Assembly (NCBI GenBank): GCA_902783395.1
Contig: CACZRA010000102.1
Span: forward strand, 1 to 26,168
Direction: 5' to 3'
DNA: 26,168 bases
DNA from: an uncultured Lachnospiraceae bacterium
GTDB taxonomy: Bacteria > Bacillota > Clostridia > Lachnospirales > Lachnospiraceae
Positions 1-7,722 of this stretch are shown piece by piece. A program made the translations under genes and the position numbers. The notes beneath the pieces were generated by a model. It saw nothing but the letters and a program-made list of their open reading frames with translations. It had not been told where the DNA came from and did no database searches. The first letter of the stretch is position 1, and the number at the start of each line of letters is the position of its first letter.

Positions 1-1689
1 CAGACAGTCGCGGTCCACTGTAAGATTCAGATAGTTATAGATATTTCCGTCTGCCTGAAAAGCTATACAGACAAGAATGGTAAGAGCGACAGGCATGGCC
101 AGCAGCATAATGAGCCTCGACCTGCTGTTGAATATTATCTCGGCATACCTCCCTGTCATGACAAAAAACTGCTTGAAAAACTTTTTGGGAACAAAGGCGT
201 ATCTTGCCTTCGGAACGACCTTCTCCTTTATTTCATCACTTCCGCCGGGTCTGTTCTTTGCTTCCTCGGCTCTGAAACGTTCCGATACCTCCTTGGAGTT
301 CTCATTGAGGTCGTCGTAGATATCGATCATATCCTCCTTGCCGAAGAAATCCAGCGCGCGTGACGGCTGTCCCGAATAGCACAGCAGACCTCCGTTACCC
401 ATACATATAAGGCGGTCACAGATGTTTATATTCTGTACGGTATGTGTGACCATGATAACGGTCTTTCCTGTTTCCGACAGCTTTTTCAGCATCTGCATCA
501 GATGCTTCTCGGTACCGGGATCAAGACCCGATGAGGGCTCATCAAGGAAGAACAGCTTGGGTGAAGCCAGCAGCTCAACCGCGATACTTGCTCTCTTCTT
601 CTGCCCTCCCGAAAGCCGGCTTATCATTGTTGTCCTGTGAGCCTGAAGCTCTACAAGCTCAAGAGTTTCGTCTATCTTTGCCTTTATCTCGGCAGGTGTC
701 GTATCTACAGGCATCCTGAGCTTTGCTGAATACATCAGCATTCTCTCAAGAGTAAGGTTATCGTATACTATATCATTCTGTGGAACATACCCCATAAGGG
801 AACGCAGGCTTCTCTCATTGGTCTTTATGCTCTCACCGTTTATAAAGATATCTCCCGCAGAGAATTCGGCCATTCCCGATATGATATTCAGGAGGGTTGT
901 CTTGCCGGCACCCGAACCGCCTACGATCGCTACAAATTCACCGGGCTCGATATTAAGGTTAACTCCGTTCGTGATGAACTTCTCCCCGTTTTTGGTCTTT
1001 ACCTTCTTGTAGACATTCCTGATCGAAACAGATACACCACCGCGAAGCTTCTGCATGTAGAGCATTCCGTCCGTGAAAATAAGCGTGGTATCCGCAATGG
1101 TCAGCTTGTCCATCTGGTTAAGCTTAACCTTGCCCCGAAGCTGCGCACCGTTCAGTATGATCCCGTTAGTGGAATTATTATCCTCCACATAATACTCCCC
1201 GTTGGTGCCGGTTATGACGCAGTGCCATCTGGAGACCGACGGGTGATCGAGCACAAGATTACAGGAGACATCTCTTCCTATTACGTATTTTCCGCCCGGA
1301 TTGAGCTTGAATTTATCTATAGGCTCCGCCGCACCTGCTTCGCCAAAGGAGTATGCTATGACCAGTCTTTCTTCGATGCTCTTTCCTATATAATACTTAT
1401 CTCCGTCGCTCATCATCTGCGAGAAGATCTTCACACCGTTAAAATTAAGACCGTTCGCGCTGTTGTCATCAAAGATGAACCAGTGTCCCTCTGACTGATA
1501 AAACGTGCAGTGCGCTCTGGAAACAAAAGCTATCTCATTCGGGACAGCTATATCATTATTGACCGCTCCCGTTCCGCCGTGTATAGGTCCGCGTCCGAGT
1601 CTTACGGTTTCCTTTCCGAAGCTGTCCAGATCAAAGACCGCCGGTTCGTGATTGGGAATGTATATTGTTACCCTGCTGCTTTTTGCCAT
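1..1689 (-). CDS. FHA-domain ABC transporter, ATP-binding/permease protein (3' part outside window)
   Basis: The reading frame is open from ATG 1689-1687 to the window edge (563 codons seen, no stop), so the gene is truncated by the window. An AAGGA about 10 bases upstream supports the start. Two FHA domains are visible, at about residues 29-100 and 130-200, each with the GR...S..H...N..G pattern (for example SRAH and SRWH). An ABC ATPase follows: Walker A GGSGAGKTT near residue 256, signature LSGGQKKR near 357, Walker B LFFLDEP near 378, and the switch histidine in VTHT. After a charged linker the first membrane helix appears (IMLLAMPVALTILV). This order, FHA-FHA-ATPase-membrane domain, matches ABCG-like half transporters. 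FHA domains bind phosphothreonine, so control by a Ser/Thr kinase is likely, and the kinase at 4741-7275 is a candidate (inference). The substrate is unknown. Confidence 0.88.
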   Translation of the reverse strand, partial: MAKSSRVTIYIPNHEPAVFDLDSFGKETVRLGRGPIHGGTGAVNNDIAVPNEIAFVSRAHCTFYQSEGHWFIFDDNSANGLNFNGVKIFSQMMSDGDKYYIGKSIEERLVIAYSFGEAGAAEPIDKFKLNPGGKYVIGRDVSCNLVLDHPSVSRWHCVITGTNGEYYVEDNNSTNGIILNGAQLRGKVKLNQMDKLTIADTTLIFTDGMLYMQKLRGGVSVSIRNVYKKVKTKNGEKFITNGVNLNIEPGEFVAIVGGSGAGKTTLLNIISGMAEFSAGDIFINGESIKTNERSLRSLMGYVPQNDIVYDNLTLERMLMYSAKLRMPVDTTPAEIKAKIDETLELVELQAHRTTMISRLSGGQKKRASIAVELLASPKLFFLDEPSSGLDPGTEKHLMQMLKKLSETGKTVIMVTHTVQNINICDRLICMGNGGLLCYSGQPSRALDFFGKEDMIDIYDDLNENSKEVSERFRAEEAKNRPGGSDEIKEKVVPKARYAFVPKKFFKQFFVMTGRYAEIIFNSRSRLIMLLAMPVALTILVCIAFQADGNIYNYLNLTVDRDCL

Positions 1690-1812
1690 TTCAGTTTCCA
1701 ATCCTTATTCAGGGCGCTTACAGCCCTTATACTCTTTACTTGATTTTTTTATAGTAGTACTCTCATTTTATAACAACTGCATAACAGATTACAAGCTATA
1801 ATACTCCTGATG

Positions 1813-1841
1813 ATAGTAAACAGCCGTCAAGTATATGTCAA
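1813..1841 (-). promoter_or_regulatory. Sigma-A promoter of the FHA-ABC gene
   Basis: On the minus strand TTGACA (1841-1836), a 17-base spacer and TACTAT (1818-1813) form a good housekeeping promoter. It would leave a leader of roughly 115 bases before the ATG at 1689. A second, weaker candidate (TTGTAA, 16 bases, TATAAA) lies closer to the gene. Confidence 0.5.
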
Positions 1842-1858
1842 ATCGCATAAGAAACTGT

Positions 1859-1887
1859 TTGACACTCAATGATAAAAGATATAAAAT
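1859..1887 (+). promoter_or_regulatory. Sigma-A promoter of the TM2 gene
   Basis: TTGACA at 1859-1864, a 17-base spacer and TAAAAT at 1882-1887. The expected transcript start is near 1894, about 40 bases before the TM2 start codon. It diverges from the FHA-ABC promoter. Confidence 0.6.
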
Positions 1888-1934
1888 ATCTGTTGTTTTA
1901 TCTTTTGCAATAATATATCAAAAGGAGAGAGATT

Positions 1935-2177
1935 ATGGAAAAGAGATTTAATAAGCACATGTTCGTATGGCTGTATGCCTGGTTTTTAGGCGCTCTCGGA
2001 GTAGACAGGTTTGTCAGAGGACAGATCGGCTTAGGTGTTGTTAAGCTCATCACCGTAGGTGGCTGCGGTATCTGGGCTATGGTAGACTGGATCATCGCCA
2101 TGACCAAGGCATATGGATCAAGCGCATTCGGTCCGGATGAAGAGATCGTTTTCATCGACGGTGCTTATGCCAAGTAA
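1935..2177 (+). CDS. TM2 domain-containing membrane protein
   Basis: An 80-residue protein with an AAAGGAGAG ribosome binding site ending a few bases before the ATG. It has the TM2 domain hallmarks: a first helix (VWLYAWFLGALGVDRF) whose end carries the characteristic G..G.DRF turn, then a short loop with RGQIGLGVVKL, and a second helix ending in WAMVDWIIAM with the conserved W..D. The short C-terminal tail is acidic. TM2 proteins are small two-helix membrane proteins, and most bacterial members have no known function. It is followed by a strong terminator-like hairpin (2204-2236) and then a DUF2752 gene. TM2 and DUF2752 genes are often neighbours in Firmicutes as far as I recall. Family assignment is confident; the role is unknown. 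Confidence 0.9.
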   Translation: MEKRFNKHMFVWLYAWFLGALGVDRFVRGQIGLGVVKLITVGGCGIWAMVDWIIAMTKAYGSSAFGPDEEIVFIDGAYAK

Positions 2178-2203
2178 GGAAATCCTTTTTTAATTGATCA
2201 TCT

Positions 2204-2236
2204 GTGCAGTCTGTCAAATGGCAGGCTGCACTTTTT
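2204..2236 (+). terminator. Rho-independent terminator or attenuator after the TM2 gene
   Basis: GTGCAGTCTG (2204-2213) pairs with CAGGCTGCAC (2222-2231) over 10 base pairs including one G-T pair. The loop has 8 bases and TTTTT follows. It lies between the TM2 stop and the likely start of the DUF2752 gene, so it may reduce rather than end transcription of the second gene. Confidence 0.75.
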
Positions 2237-2244
2237 CTTTATTC

Positions 2245-2760
2245 ATGCGTTCCCGGATAAGACAGTTTTCAGCTATTTTCGCTGCCATCGTCATATTGCT
2301 AATCCTCACCATCCTGAGGATATACAAGTGTCCCCTTGATTTCTTTTTGGGGATCCCCTGTCCGCTGTGCGGGATCACGAGGGCCTTTCTTTCGATAGCA
2401 AAAGGCGATATCGCCGGATCGTTTTATTACCATCCCCTTTGGCCCGTAATACTCGCTGCCTTTGTATTGTTTGTTCTGTCCACGCTCGGGATCATCTCAC
2501 CTTCAAAGAAGACGAAGGATACGGCAGCGTATGCTTTAAGTTTTCTTTTGCTCGTCTGCTATATCATACGTCACATACAAGGCTCTCCCGTCGTGAAGGT
2601 TCATTTCGAAACCTCTCTGGTCAACAGGATCCTCGTTCTGCTTTCCGGCTTAACGGTCAAAAAAAACGCCACGACCGATCCATCATCAGCCGTGACGCCT
2701 TTATTCATACGATCATCCGTTTATTATCTGATAGTCTTGTACAGAGGGCCGTACGCCTGA
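2245..2760 (+). CDS. DUF2752 family membrane protein
   Basis: About 171 residues from ATG 2245. The DUF2752 signature is clear: a helix, then CPLDFFLGIPCPLCGITRAF with the C-P-x-C-G-x-T-R core, then a short helix, YHPLWP, and a long hydrophobic stretch. The start is uncertain. An upstream TTG at 2194 has an AAGGA at a good distance, but that reading would run through the terminator hairpin at 2204-2236; ATG 2245 lies just after the hairpin but has no clear ribosome binding site. The 3' end overlaps the convergent fucI gene by 37 bases, and the fucI terminator hairpin sits inside this reading frame, so the last 35 or so residues are probably not conserved. Function is unknown; the conserved Cys pair suggests a thiol or metal role (inference). 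Confidence 0.8.
   Translation: MRSRIRQFSAIFAAIVILLILTILRIYKCPLDFFLGIPCPLCGITRAFLSIAKGDIAGSFYYHPLWPVILAAFVLFVLSTLGIISPSKKTKDTAAYALSFLLLVCYIIRHIQGSPVVKVHFETSLVNRILVLLSGLTVKKNATTDPSSAVTPLFIRSSVYYLIVLYRGPYA
2659..2697 (-). terminator. Rho-independent terminator of fucI
   Basis: On the minus strand CGTCACGGC pairs with GTCGTGGCG over 9 base pairs (two G-T) and a run of eight T follows (A run at 2659-2666). It begins 27 bases after the fucI stop codon and lies inside the convergent DUF2752 reading frame. Confidence 0.75.
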
Positions 2761-4532
2761 CATGCGCGGTAATCAGCACCCTCTTTGTCCGATCCGAATG
2801 CGTTCCAGGCAGCCGGACGATAGATGTCATCCACCGGAACATTGTGCATGCAGACCGGTATGCGGAGCATTGAAGCCATAGTGATAAGATCAGCGCCGAT
2901 ATGACCGTAGCTGATGGCTCCGTGATTTGCTCCCCAGTTATTCATTACGTCATATGCCGTCTTGAAAGGTGATCCGTCTTTTCCGTCACATCTGGGCGCG
3001 AACCATGTGCAAGGCCACGTATAGTCGGTTCTCTTCCAGAGCACATCCGATACCTCATCCGGAAGATTTACGGTCCAGCCTTCTGCGATCTGAAGCACGG
3101 GCCCCAGGTTCTTTACCAGATTCAGTCTTATCATGGTAGCCGGCATTTCAGCCCTTGTCAGAAATCTTGATGAATATCCCGCGCCGCGGAAGTATCCGTT
3201 ATCTGCCGGACACCACTCTGTCGCATTCATTATCGTCTCAATATCCTTTTCCGTCACATCAAACCACTGCTTCATGACGGGCTTTCCGTTCTCATCCTTC
3301 ACCTCACCGCAGGCATCCAGACAGCATGCTCCGGAGTTAATAAGATGAATAAATCCGTCAGCCTCCTTTGCGTAACCCTCTATATCATAGCCGGTAACAC
3401 GCTTTACGGCGCTTGTGCTCCAGTATGTCCTGACATCAGCAAACATCTGGGGACGGTTCGTGAGGAGCTTCATAAAGAGCATGCTCGCGGAATTAAGGGT
3501 ATCATTCTCGGTAGCAAGTATGAAGGGCTCTCTGGCGCCGTTCCAGTCAAATGATGTATTTAAGATCGCCTCAGGGAAATCACAGTTCGGCCAGTGATCC
3601 GTCCACTGTCTCTGTCCCTGGAAGCCTCCTGCTATGGCATTGTGTCCCACTGCTTCCTCTCCGCATCCTTCGGGAAGATTGGGATTGCCCTGGAAAAGAT
3701 CCTCTATGATGCAGGCCATCTTTGCGGTGAACTCCCAGTCCTTTTCCTTCTGCTCGTCGGATTTCTTAACGAAATCCGGATTCTTGTCAAAGCCCGGTCT
3801 GCAGTACTTCTTTATCCACGCAAGAGCCTTCTGATATTCATCTTCATTATATATGTGCTCTTCCATGCGGCGCAGGATCTCCACCTCATCAACGGATTCC
3901 ACTCTCATGCCGAGATACTCTTCAAAGAAGCTCTGATCTATGATGGAGCCGCCTATTCCCATGGTCACGGATCCGATCTGAAGATAGGACTTATCCTTCA
4001 TGGAAGCTGCTGCCACTGCAGCTCTTCCGAAACGGAGGAGCTTTGTCTTTACATCCTCAGGTATGACTGTATCATCAGCATCCTGCACATCCTTTCCGTA
4101 AATCCCGAAAGCCGGAAGTCCCTTCTGGGCGTGCGTAGCGAGCACCGATGCCAGATATACGGCACCGGGACGTTCTGTTGCGTTGAGTCCCCATACTCCC
4201 TTTATCGTCAGCGGATCCATATCCATTGTCTCGGATCCATAACACCAGCAGGGTGTTACCGAAAGCGTTATCGCAACACCCTCCTTCTTGAATTTAGCCT
4301 GGCATGCCGCAGACTCAGCCACTCTTCCTATCGTTGTGTCTGCTATGACCACCTTTACCGGCTCTCCGTTTGAATACTTAAGGTTTTCCTCAAAAAGCTT
4401 CTTTACGGATCTTGCCATCCCCATTGTCTGATCCTCAAGAGACTCCCTTACCTTAAGCGGTCCTCTTCGTCCGTCAATACAGGGGCGGATACCGATAGCC
4501 GGATACTCCCCGATATACCTGTTTTTAGCCAT
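2724..4532 (-). CDS. fucI: L-fucose isomerase
   Basis: 602 residues, close to the 591 of Escherichia coli FucI, which it matches along its whole length: an N-terminal segment with IGIRPCIDGRRGPL and VRESLEDQTMGMA, then VTPCWCYGSETMDMDP, NATERPGAVYLASVLA, the central FQGQRQWTDHWPN and ILNTSFDWNGAREPF, and the C-terminal NWGANHGAISYGHIGAD. The enzyme is an Mn2+-dependent cytosolic ketol isomerase converting L-fucose to L-fuculose; the same family also isomerises D-arabinose. An ATG at 4553 is possible, but the AGGAGG at 4541-4546 is ideally placed for ATG 4532, so I use that start. No kinase, aldolase or permease gene of a fucose pathway is next to it, so it appears to be a single-gene unit. 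Two LacI-type operators frame its promoter. Confidence 0.95.
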   Translation of the reverse strand: MAKNRYIGEYPAIGIRPCIDGRRGPLKVRESLEDQTMGMARSVKKLFEENLKYSNGEPVKVVIADTTIGRVAESAACQAKFKKEGVAITLSVTPCWCYGSETMDMDPLTIKGVWGLNATERPGAVYLASVLATHAQKGLPAFGIYGKDVQDADDTVIPEDVKTKLLRFGRAAVAAASMKDKSYLQIGSVTMGIGGSIIDQSFFEEYLGMRVESVDEVEILRRMEEHIYNEDEYQKALAWIKKYCRPGFDKNPDFVKKSDEQKEKDWEFTAKMACIIEDLFQGNPNLPEGCGEEAVGHNAIAGGFQGQRQWTDHWPNCDFPEAILNTSFDWNGAREPFILATENDTLNSASMLFMKLLTNRPQMFADVRTYWSTSAVKRVTGYDIEGYAKEADGFIHLINSGACCLDACGEVKDENGKPVMKQWFDVTEKDIETIMNATEWCPADNGYFRGAGYSSRFLTRAEMPATMIRLNLVKNLGPVLQIAEGWTVNLPDEVSDVLWKRTDYTWPCTWFAPRCDGKDGSPFKTAYDVMNNWGANHGAISYGHIGADLITMASMLRIPVCMHNVPVDDIYRPAAWNAFGSDKEGADYRACQAYGPLYKTIR

Positions 4533-4565
4533 GATAAATACCTCCTCGTTCATACCCTTTTTCAG

Positions 4566-4579
4566 GCGAAACGTTTCGC
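4566..4579. promoter_or_regulatory. LacI/GalR-type operator, downstream copy
   Basis: GCGAAACGTTTCGC is a perfect 14-base palindrome with the central CG pair typical of LacI-family operators. It lies between the fucI transcript start and ribosome binding site, which favours repression by roadblock. Its centre is 91 bases from that of the second operator, compatible with DNA looping (inference). Confidence 0.65.
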
Positions 4580-4627
4580 TTTTTGAAGCTATACTACATC
4601 CCCCTGAATATATTTTTTACGTATTAG

Positions 4628-4656
4628 AATATATATCATTCAATCCGTTTTGTCCA
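4628..4656 (-). promoter_or_regulatory. Sigma-A promoter of fucI
   Basis: On the minus strand TGGACA (4656-4651), a 17-base spacer and TATATT (4633-4628). The predicted start is near 4621, giving a leader of about 90 bases that contains the palindromic operator. Confidence 0.65.
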
Positions 4657-4657
4657 G

Positions 4658-4669
4658 TGTAACGTTTCG
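4658..4669. promoter_or_regulatory. LacI/GalR-type operator, upstream copy
   Basis: TGTAACGTTTCG matches the core CGAAACGTTTCG of the downstream operator at 10 of 12 positions. It abuts the -35 hexamer of the fucI promoter. No regulator gene is in the window. Confidence 0.5.
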
Positions 4670-4740
4670 GTTAATGTTCAGTGCCGGGCCACGCGTCTGC
4701 CGCGGTGCTACGGCCCAATACATTTGGCTCTGCCTCACTT

Positions 4741-7275
4741 CTAAAAAGATACGGCCTGACTCGGGTCGATCCCCGAGAGATCCACCGCCGGCGCCCCGTC
4801 AAACCTGAATCCGTCAGCGACCTCCGTCATATGATCCAGATCCTTATCGATATCGTCTATCACGATAACATAAGTCTTGTATTTTGAATCTGAAGTATCC
4901 GTATACAGTGCCATAAAGACTCCGTGTTTTTCCTTACCGCTATCCTTATAGGTCGTGGCAACCATATATCCGTTGTATCTTCCTCTTGCGACAGGGAACA
5001 TATCCGTGGCGAATTTAAGATCCGTATAGTATTCATCCGCGAGACTCCTGAACATTTCTGCCATGTCGGCCCCGTGTTCCTCTCCCGGAAAAACTCCTAC
5101 ATTCCTTGTTCCTTCGTCCGTCGTAAATCCCACAAAGATACTTCCGTCATCCGTGAATTCTGCATCACTTTCGGAATATGTCGAGAATTCTATTCCGTAT
5201 TCGTCAGACTTATATATCGTGTACTCTCCGGGATCATACGCCTCCGTCAGGTTAAATGAATCTATGCTTCCCAGACACTCGTTCTTAAGGCTGTTCTTAT
5301 CATCCGCTCCGCTGTATACCAGCGAATAAACAGCATAGCATCCATAGTCTCCCTTCCCGTTAAAAAGGTAAAGCTCAGCCTCCCAGTTCCTGTCCTCATC
5401 ATCGGTATAGGTATACTCATACATGATATAATCCAGCCCCTGCGAATTAACGCCCTCGGCAGACTGAACCGATTCCGGGTCATTATATGAAGTCTGAGGG
5501 AGCAGCAGCCGGTTATTTGCATCTATCCTGTCCGCATAGTCCCTTGCATCGTAGATTATCACGCTGTCTTTATCCACTCCCATATATGCTACCGCGAGAT
5601 GATGTGTTCCGTCTTCATTTATAAACTCTACCGGATTCGGATTATCATCATCGACAGAATACAGAGCCGAATCATATCCTATGGTGTATTTATACTTACT
5701 GCTCTCGTATGTATCCGGCAGAACAGGTATTTCATCCTCTTCCTCTTCGTATGCGTAACTGTACGGTTCTGTTATCGTCTGATTATCCGGATCGTTGATG
5801 TAAGCTGACACCTTGTGCTTTCCGACGGCAAAGAATATCAGTGCCAGGATCACTGCTGCAACAGGAGCTGCAAGAAGTATTATGTCAACCGGGTTCACTC
5901 CCTTATTCTGTTTTTTCGCGGCAGTATGCGGCGACTGGCGCCTCGGAGCCGCAGGATTGTTACCGTTCTGAGGTACCGAAGCCGCAGGGATATTTCCGTT
6001 CTGGGGTACCGGAGCCGCAGGGATACTGCCGTTCTGAGGTACCGGAGCCGCTGGAATGCTGCCGTTCTGGGGTACCGGCTGTTGTACCTGCATCTGCAGC
6101 GGTGCGTTATCCCGGGATGCAGGCGCGGAATAAGCCTCTGCTTCCCCCGGAGAGAGCGCAACGGTCTCGTTCCCTCCCATGCCTCCTTCGCTCCCGGAGC
6201 TGAGGAGAACCGTAGCGTTGGGATCCTCTTCAGTACTTCCGAAAGCCCTTGCGGTACGCCCCGTCGGAGCCGAGTATACCTCTTCTTTCACATCAAATAT
6301 CGTCTCGGGCTTTATCTCGAGCGCATTCAGATCCTTTTTCAGCTCAAATACATCCTGATATCTGTCCTCGATCCGAAGCATCAGGGATTTATGAATGATA
6401 TTCCAAAGCCCCTCTGATATACCGTGTCTGTTTTCCTCGAAGGCCGAATCATCATCGAGTCTTGTCATAGGATCATCCAGCACATCTCCTGTCAGGGCAT
6501 GATAAATCGTCGCACCAAGCGCATAAATGTCCGTCCAGGGTCCCTGCTTTCCCTTTTTCTGATACTGCTCCAGAGGCGCAAATCCCTGCTTCAGTATTAC
6601 CGAAAGGCTCTGTGACTGCTCTGCCATCACCTGCCTTGCGGCTCCGAAATCCAGGAGTTTGATGCTTCCGTCGTCGCAAAGCATGATATTATCCGGAGAA
6701 ATGTCCCTGTGAAGGATGTTCATACTGTGGGATGCCATCAGGGCATTGCTTATATCCTGCATTATCTTTACTGCCTGCCCCTCGGTGATCTTTTTTTCCT
6801 TCAGGTATGATTTCAGGGTCTCTCCCTCAAGATAACCCATCGTGAAATACACTGTATCATTTTCATAGAAAAAATCATGGACGCTTACGATATTGGGATT
6901 GCCGTTAAATTTGGCAACCATCTTCGCCTCACTGTAGAATTTCTCGGCTCCGTTCTTAAAAGGTTCCTCGGACTGCTCATTGGAAACCGAAACCGTCGTG
7001 CTCCCCGGTGTCCTTATCGCCATTCCCATAGGATAGTATTCCTTAACGGCAAGTCTGGTGTCCAGTTTAAGGTCATAAGCAAGATAGGTTATTCCGAACC
7101 CGCCTTTTCCTATCACCCTTCCGATCATATATCTTTGATTCAGTATACTGCCTATGGTAAGGGTTATCGGATCCTGCCTGTGTGTGGATTTCGAAAATCC
7201 GCAGTGCGGACACGGGTCCTGCGCTGTCTCCTTAAAGCAGTTTTCACATATTTTTTTATTGTTTACGGTAACCAT
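4741..7275 (-). CDS. Zinc-ribbon Ser/Thr protein kinase with extracytoplasmic C-terminal domain
   Basis: 844 residues from ATG 7275. GGAGGAG lies 5 bases upstream; the in-frame GTG at 7281 overlaps it and is unlikely. A zinc ribbon (Cys 10, 13, 22, 25) is followed by a Hanks-type kinase: glycine loop GKGGFG near 57, VAIK-type Lys 78 in AVKEYYP, catalytic HRDISPDN at 189-196, metal-binding DFG at 209-211, and an APLEQY P+1 segment near 233-238. All key catalytic residues are present. A disordered juxtamembrane region (about 320-460) holds four copies of an 11-residue PVPQNGxIPAA repeat and two Thr motifs (ATVLL, ETVAL). One membrane helix at about 463-485 leads to a roughly 360-residue outer region that is acidic at its start and that I do not recognise; it has no PASTA repeats. 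It probably senses an envelope signal and phosphorylates proteins such as FHA partners (inference). Confidence 0.9.
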   Translation of the reverse strand: MVTVNNKKICENCFKETAQDPCPHCGFSKSTHRQDPITLTIGSILNQRYMIGRVIGKGGFGITYLAYDLKLDTRLAVKEYYPMGMAIRTPGSTTVSVSNEQSEEPFKNGAEKFYSEAKMVAKFNGNPNIVSVHDFFYENDTVYFTMGYLEGETLKSYLKEKKITEGQAVKIMQDISNALMASHSMNILHRDISPDNIMLCDDGSIKLLDFGAARQVMAEQSQSLSVILKQGFAPLEQYQKKGKQGPWTDIYALGATIYHALTGDVLDDPMTRLDDDSAFEENRHGISEGLWNIIHKSLMLRIEDRYQDVFELKKDLNALEIKPETIFDVKEEVYSAPTGRTARAFGSTEEDPNATVLLSSGSEGGMGGNETVALSPGEAEAYSAPASRDNAPLQMQVQQPVPQNGSIPAAPVPQNGSIPAAPVPQNGNIPAASVPQNGNNPAAPRRQSPHTAAKKQNKGVNPVDIILLAAPVAAVILALIFFAVGKHKVSAYINDPDNQTITEPYSYAYEEEEDEIPVLPDTYESSKYKYTIGYDSALYSVDDDNPNPVEFINEDGTHHLAVAYMGVDKDSVIIYDARDYADRIDANNRLLLPQTSYNDPESVQSAEGVNSQGLDYIMYEYTYTDDEDRNWEAELYLFNGKGDYGCYAVYSLVYSGADDKNSLKNECLGSIDSFNLTEAYDPGEYTIYKSDEYGIEFSTYSESDAEFTDDGSIFVGFTTDEGTRNVGVFPGEEHGADMAEMFRSLADEYYTDLKFATDMFPVARGRYNGYMVATTYKDSGKEKHGVFMALYTDTSDSKYKTYVIVIDDIDKDLDHMTEVADGFRFDGAPAVDLSGIDPSQAVSF
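5947..6078 (-). repeat. Four tandem 33-bp repeats coding an 11-aa Pro/Ala repeat
   Basis: The kinase gene holds four in-frame copies of a 33-base unit (GTTCTG recurs at 5965, 5998, 6031 and 6064). They encode PVPQNGSIPAA or close variants just before the membrane helix. A length-variable spacer that keeps frame is expected (inference). Confidence 0.85.
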
Positions 7276-7382
7276 ATACACTCCTCCGCATCATTTATGA
7301 GGCGCCCTGCGCCTTTCTGCCGGGTCTTATTACAGACGATGTGGATCATCTTTTGATCTGATAATCTACAAACTGATTTTTT

Positions 7383-7412
7383 ATTTTAGCTTAGAATACC
7401 GTAAAAAAGCAA
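7383..7412 (-). promoter_or_regulatory. Possible promoter of the kinase gene
   Basis: On the minus strand TTGCTT (7412-7407), an 18-base spacer and TAAAAT (7388-7383). This gives a leader of about 100 bases that ends with a GGCGC/GCGCC hairpin just upstream of the ribosome binding site. Confidence 0.4.
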
Positions 7413-7436
7413 CAAGCACGCTTTTTCATTTGTATT

Positions 7437-7465
7437 TTGACCATTTTCCCTGCTGAGCTTATACT
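7437..7465 (+). promoter_or_regulatory. Sigma-A promoter of the three-gene membrane operon
   Basis: TTGACC at 7437-7442, a 17-base spacer and TATACT at 7460-7465. The start would be near 7472. Just downstream lies an inverted repeat GTGACA/TGTCAC with a 10-base gap, possibly an operator. Confidence 0.6.
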
Positions 7466-7545
7466 ATACGAAACGGCAGTGACAGTCCGTCATTTGTCAC
7501 AGATACCGTAAACGATATTAGTTTTAGAACTTTAGGAGATCGATC

Positions 7546-7722
7546 ATGAGTTTTCTGCAATCCTTTACGCCTCTTGCCGATGTAGTGGATATCGAATATC
7601 CGAGCACATCCGAAGCCGTATCTGGTTCCGGCGCGTACGTTTTTTTCGCGATCGGAGCTGTCCTTCTTGTAGCGGCTGTTGCTTTGATCGTCGTAAATAT
7701 TATACGAAGGACTAAAAAATAA
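7546..7722 (+). CDS. Small single-pass membrane protein (58 aa)
   Basis: A short gene with ATG at 7546 and AGGAG 7 bases upstream, ending at TAA 7720-7722. The product has a 28-residue polar, acidic N-terminal part, one membrane helix (FFAIGAVLLVAAVALIVVNII) and a basic end RRTKK, which predicts an outside N-terminus and inside C-terminus. I recognise no family. It follows a good promoter and is the first gene of a unit with the MFS gene; its stop codon overlaps the region where the MFS reading frame begins, so the two are translationally coupled or joined by a -1 slip on the run of six A before the stop. Confidence 0.65.
   Translation: MSFLQSFTPLADVVDIEYPSTSEAVSGSGAYVFFAIGAVLLVAAVALIVVNIIRRTKK

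Noticed and set aside
2367..2873. 168-codon plus-strand frame overlapping the DUF2752 gene
   Set aside because: Out of frame with the recognised CPLCGITR protein and rich in Arg/His/Ser as expected from a shadow frame.
3594..4373. 259-codon open frame on the plus strand
   Set aside because: Antisense to fucI, low-quality composition, no start signal.
4681..4740. Terminator after the kinase gene
   Set aside because: A GGGCC/GGCCC pairing exists downstream of the stop, but the loop is large and no run of T follows.
5815..6417. 200-codon plus-strand frame with YRSR-type repeats
   Set aside because: The repeats are the antisense reading of the kinase gene's 33-base tandem units.
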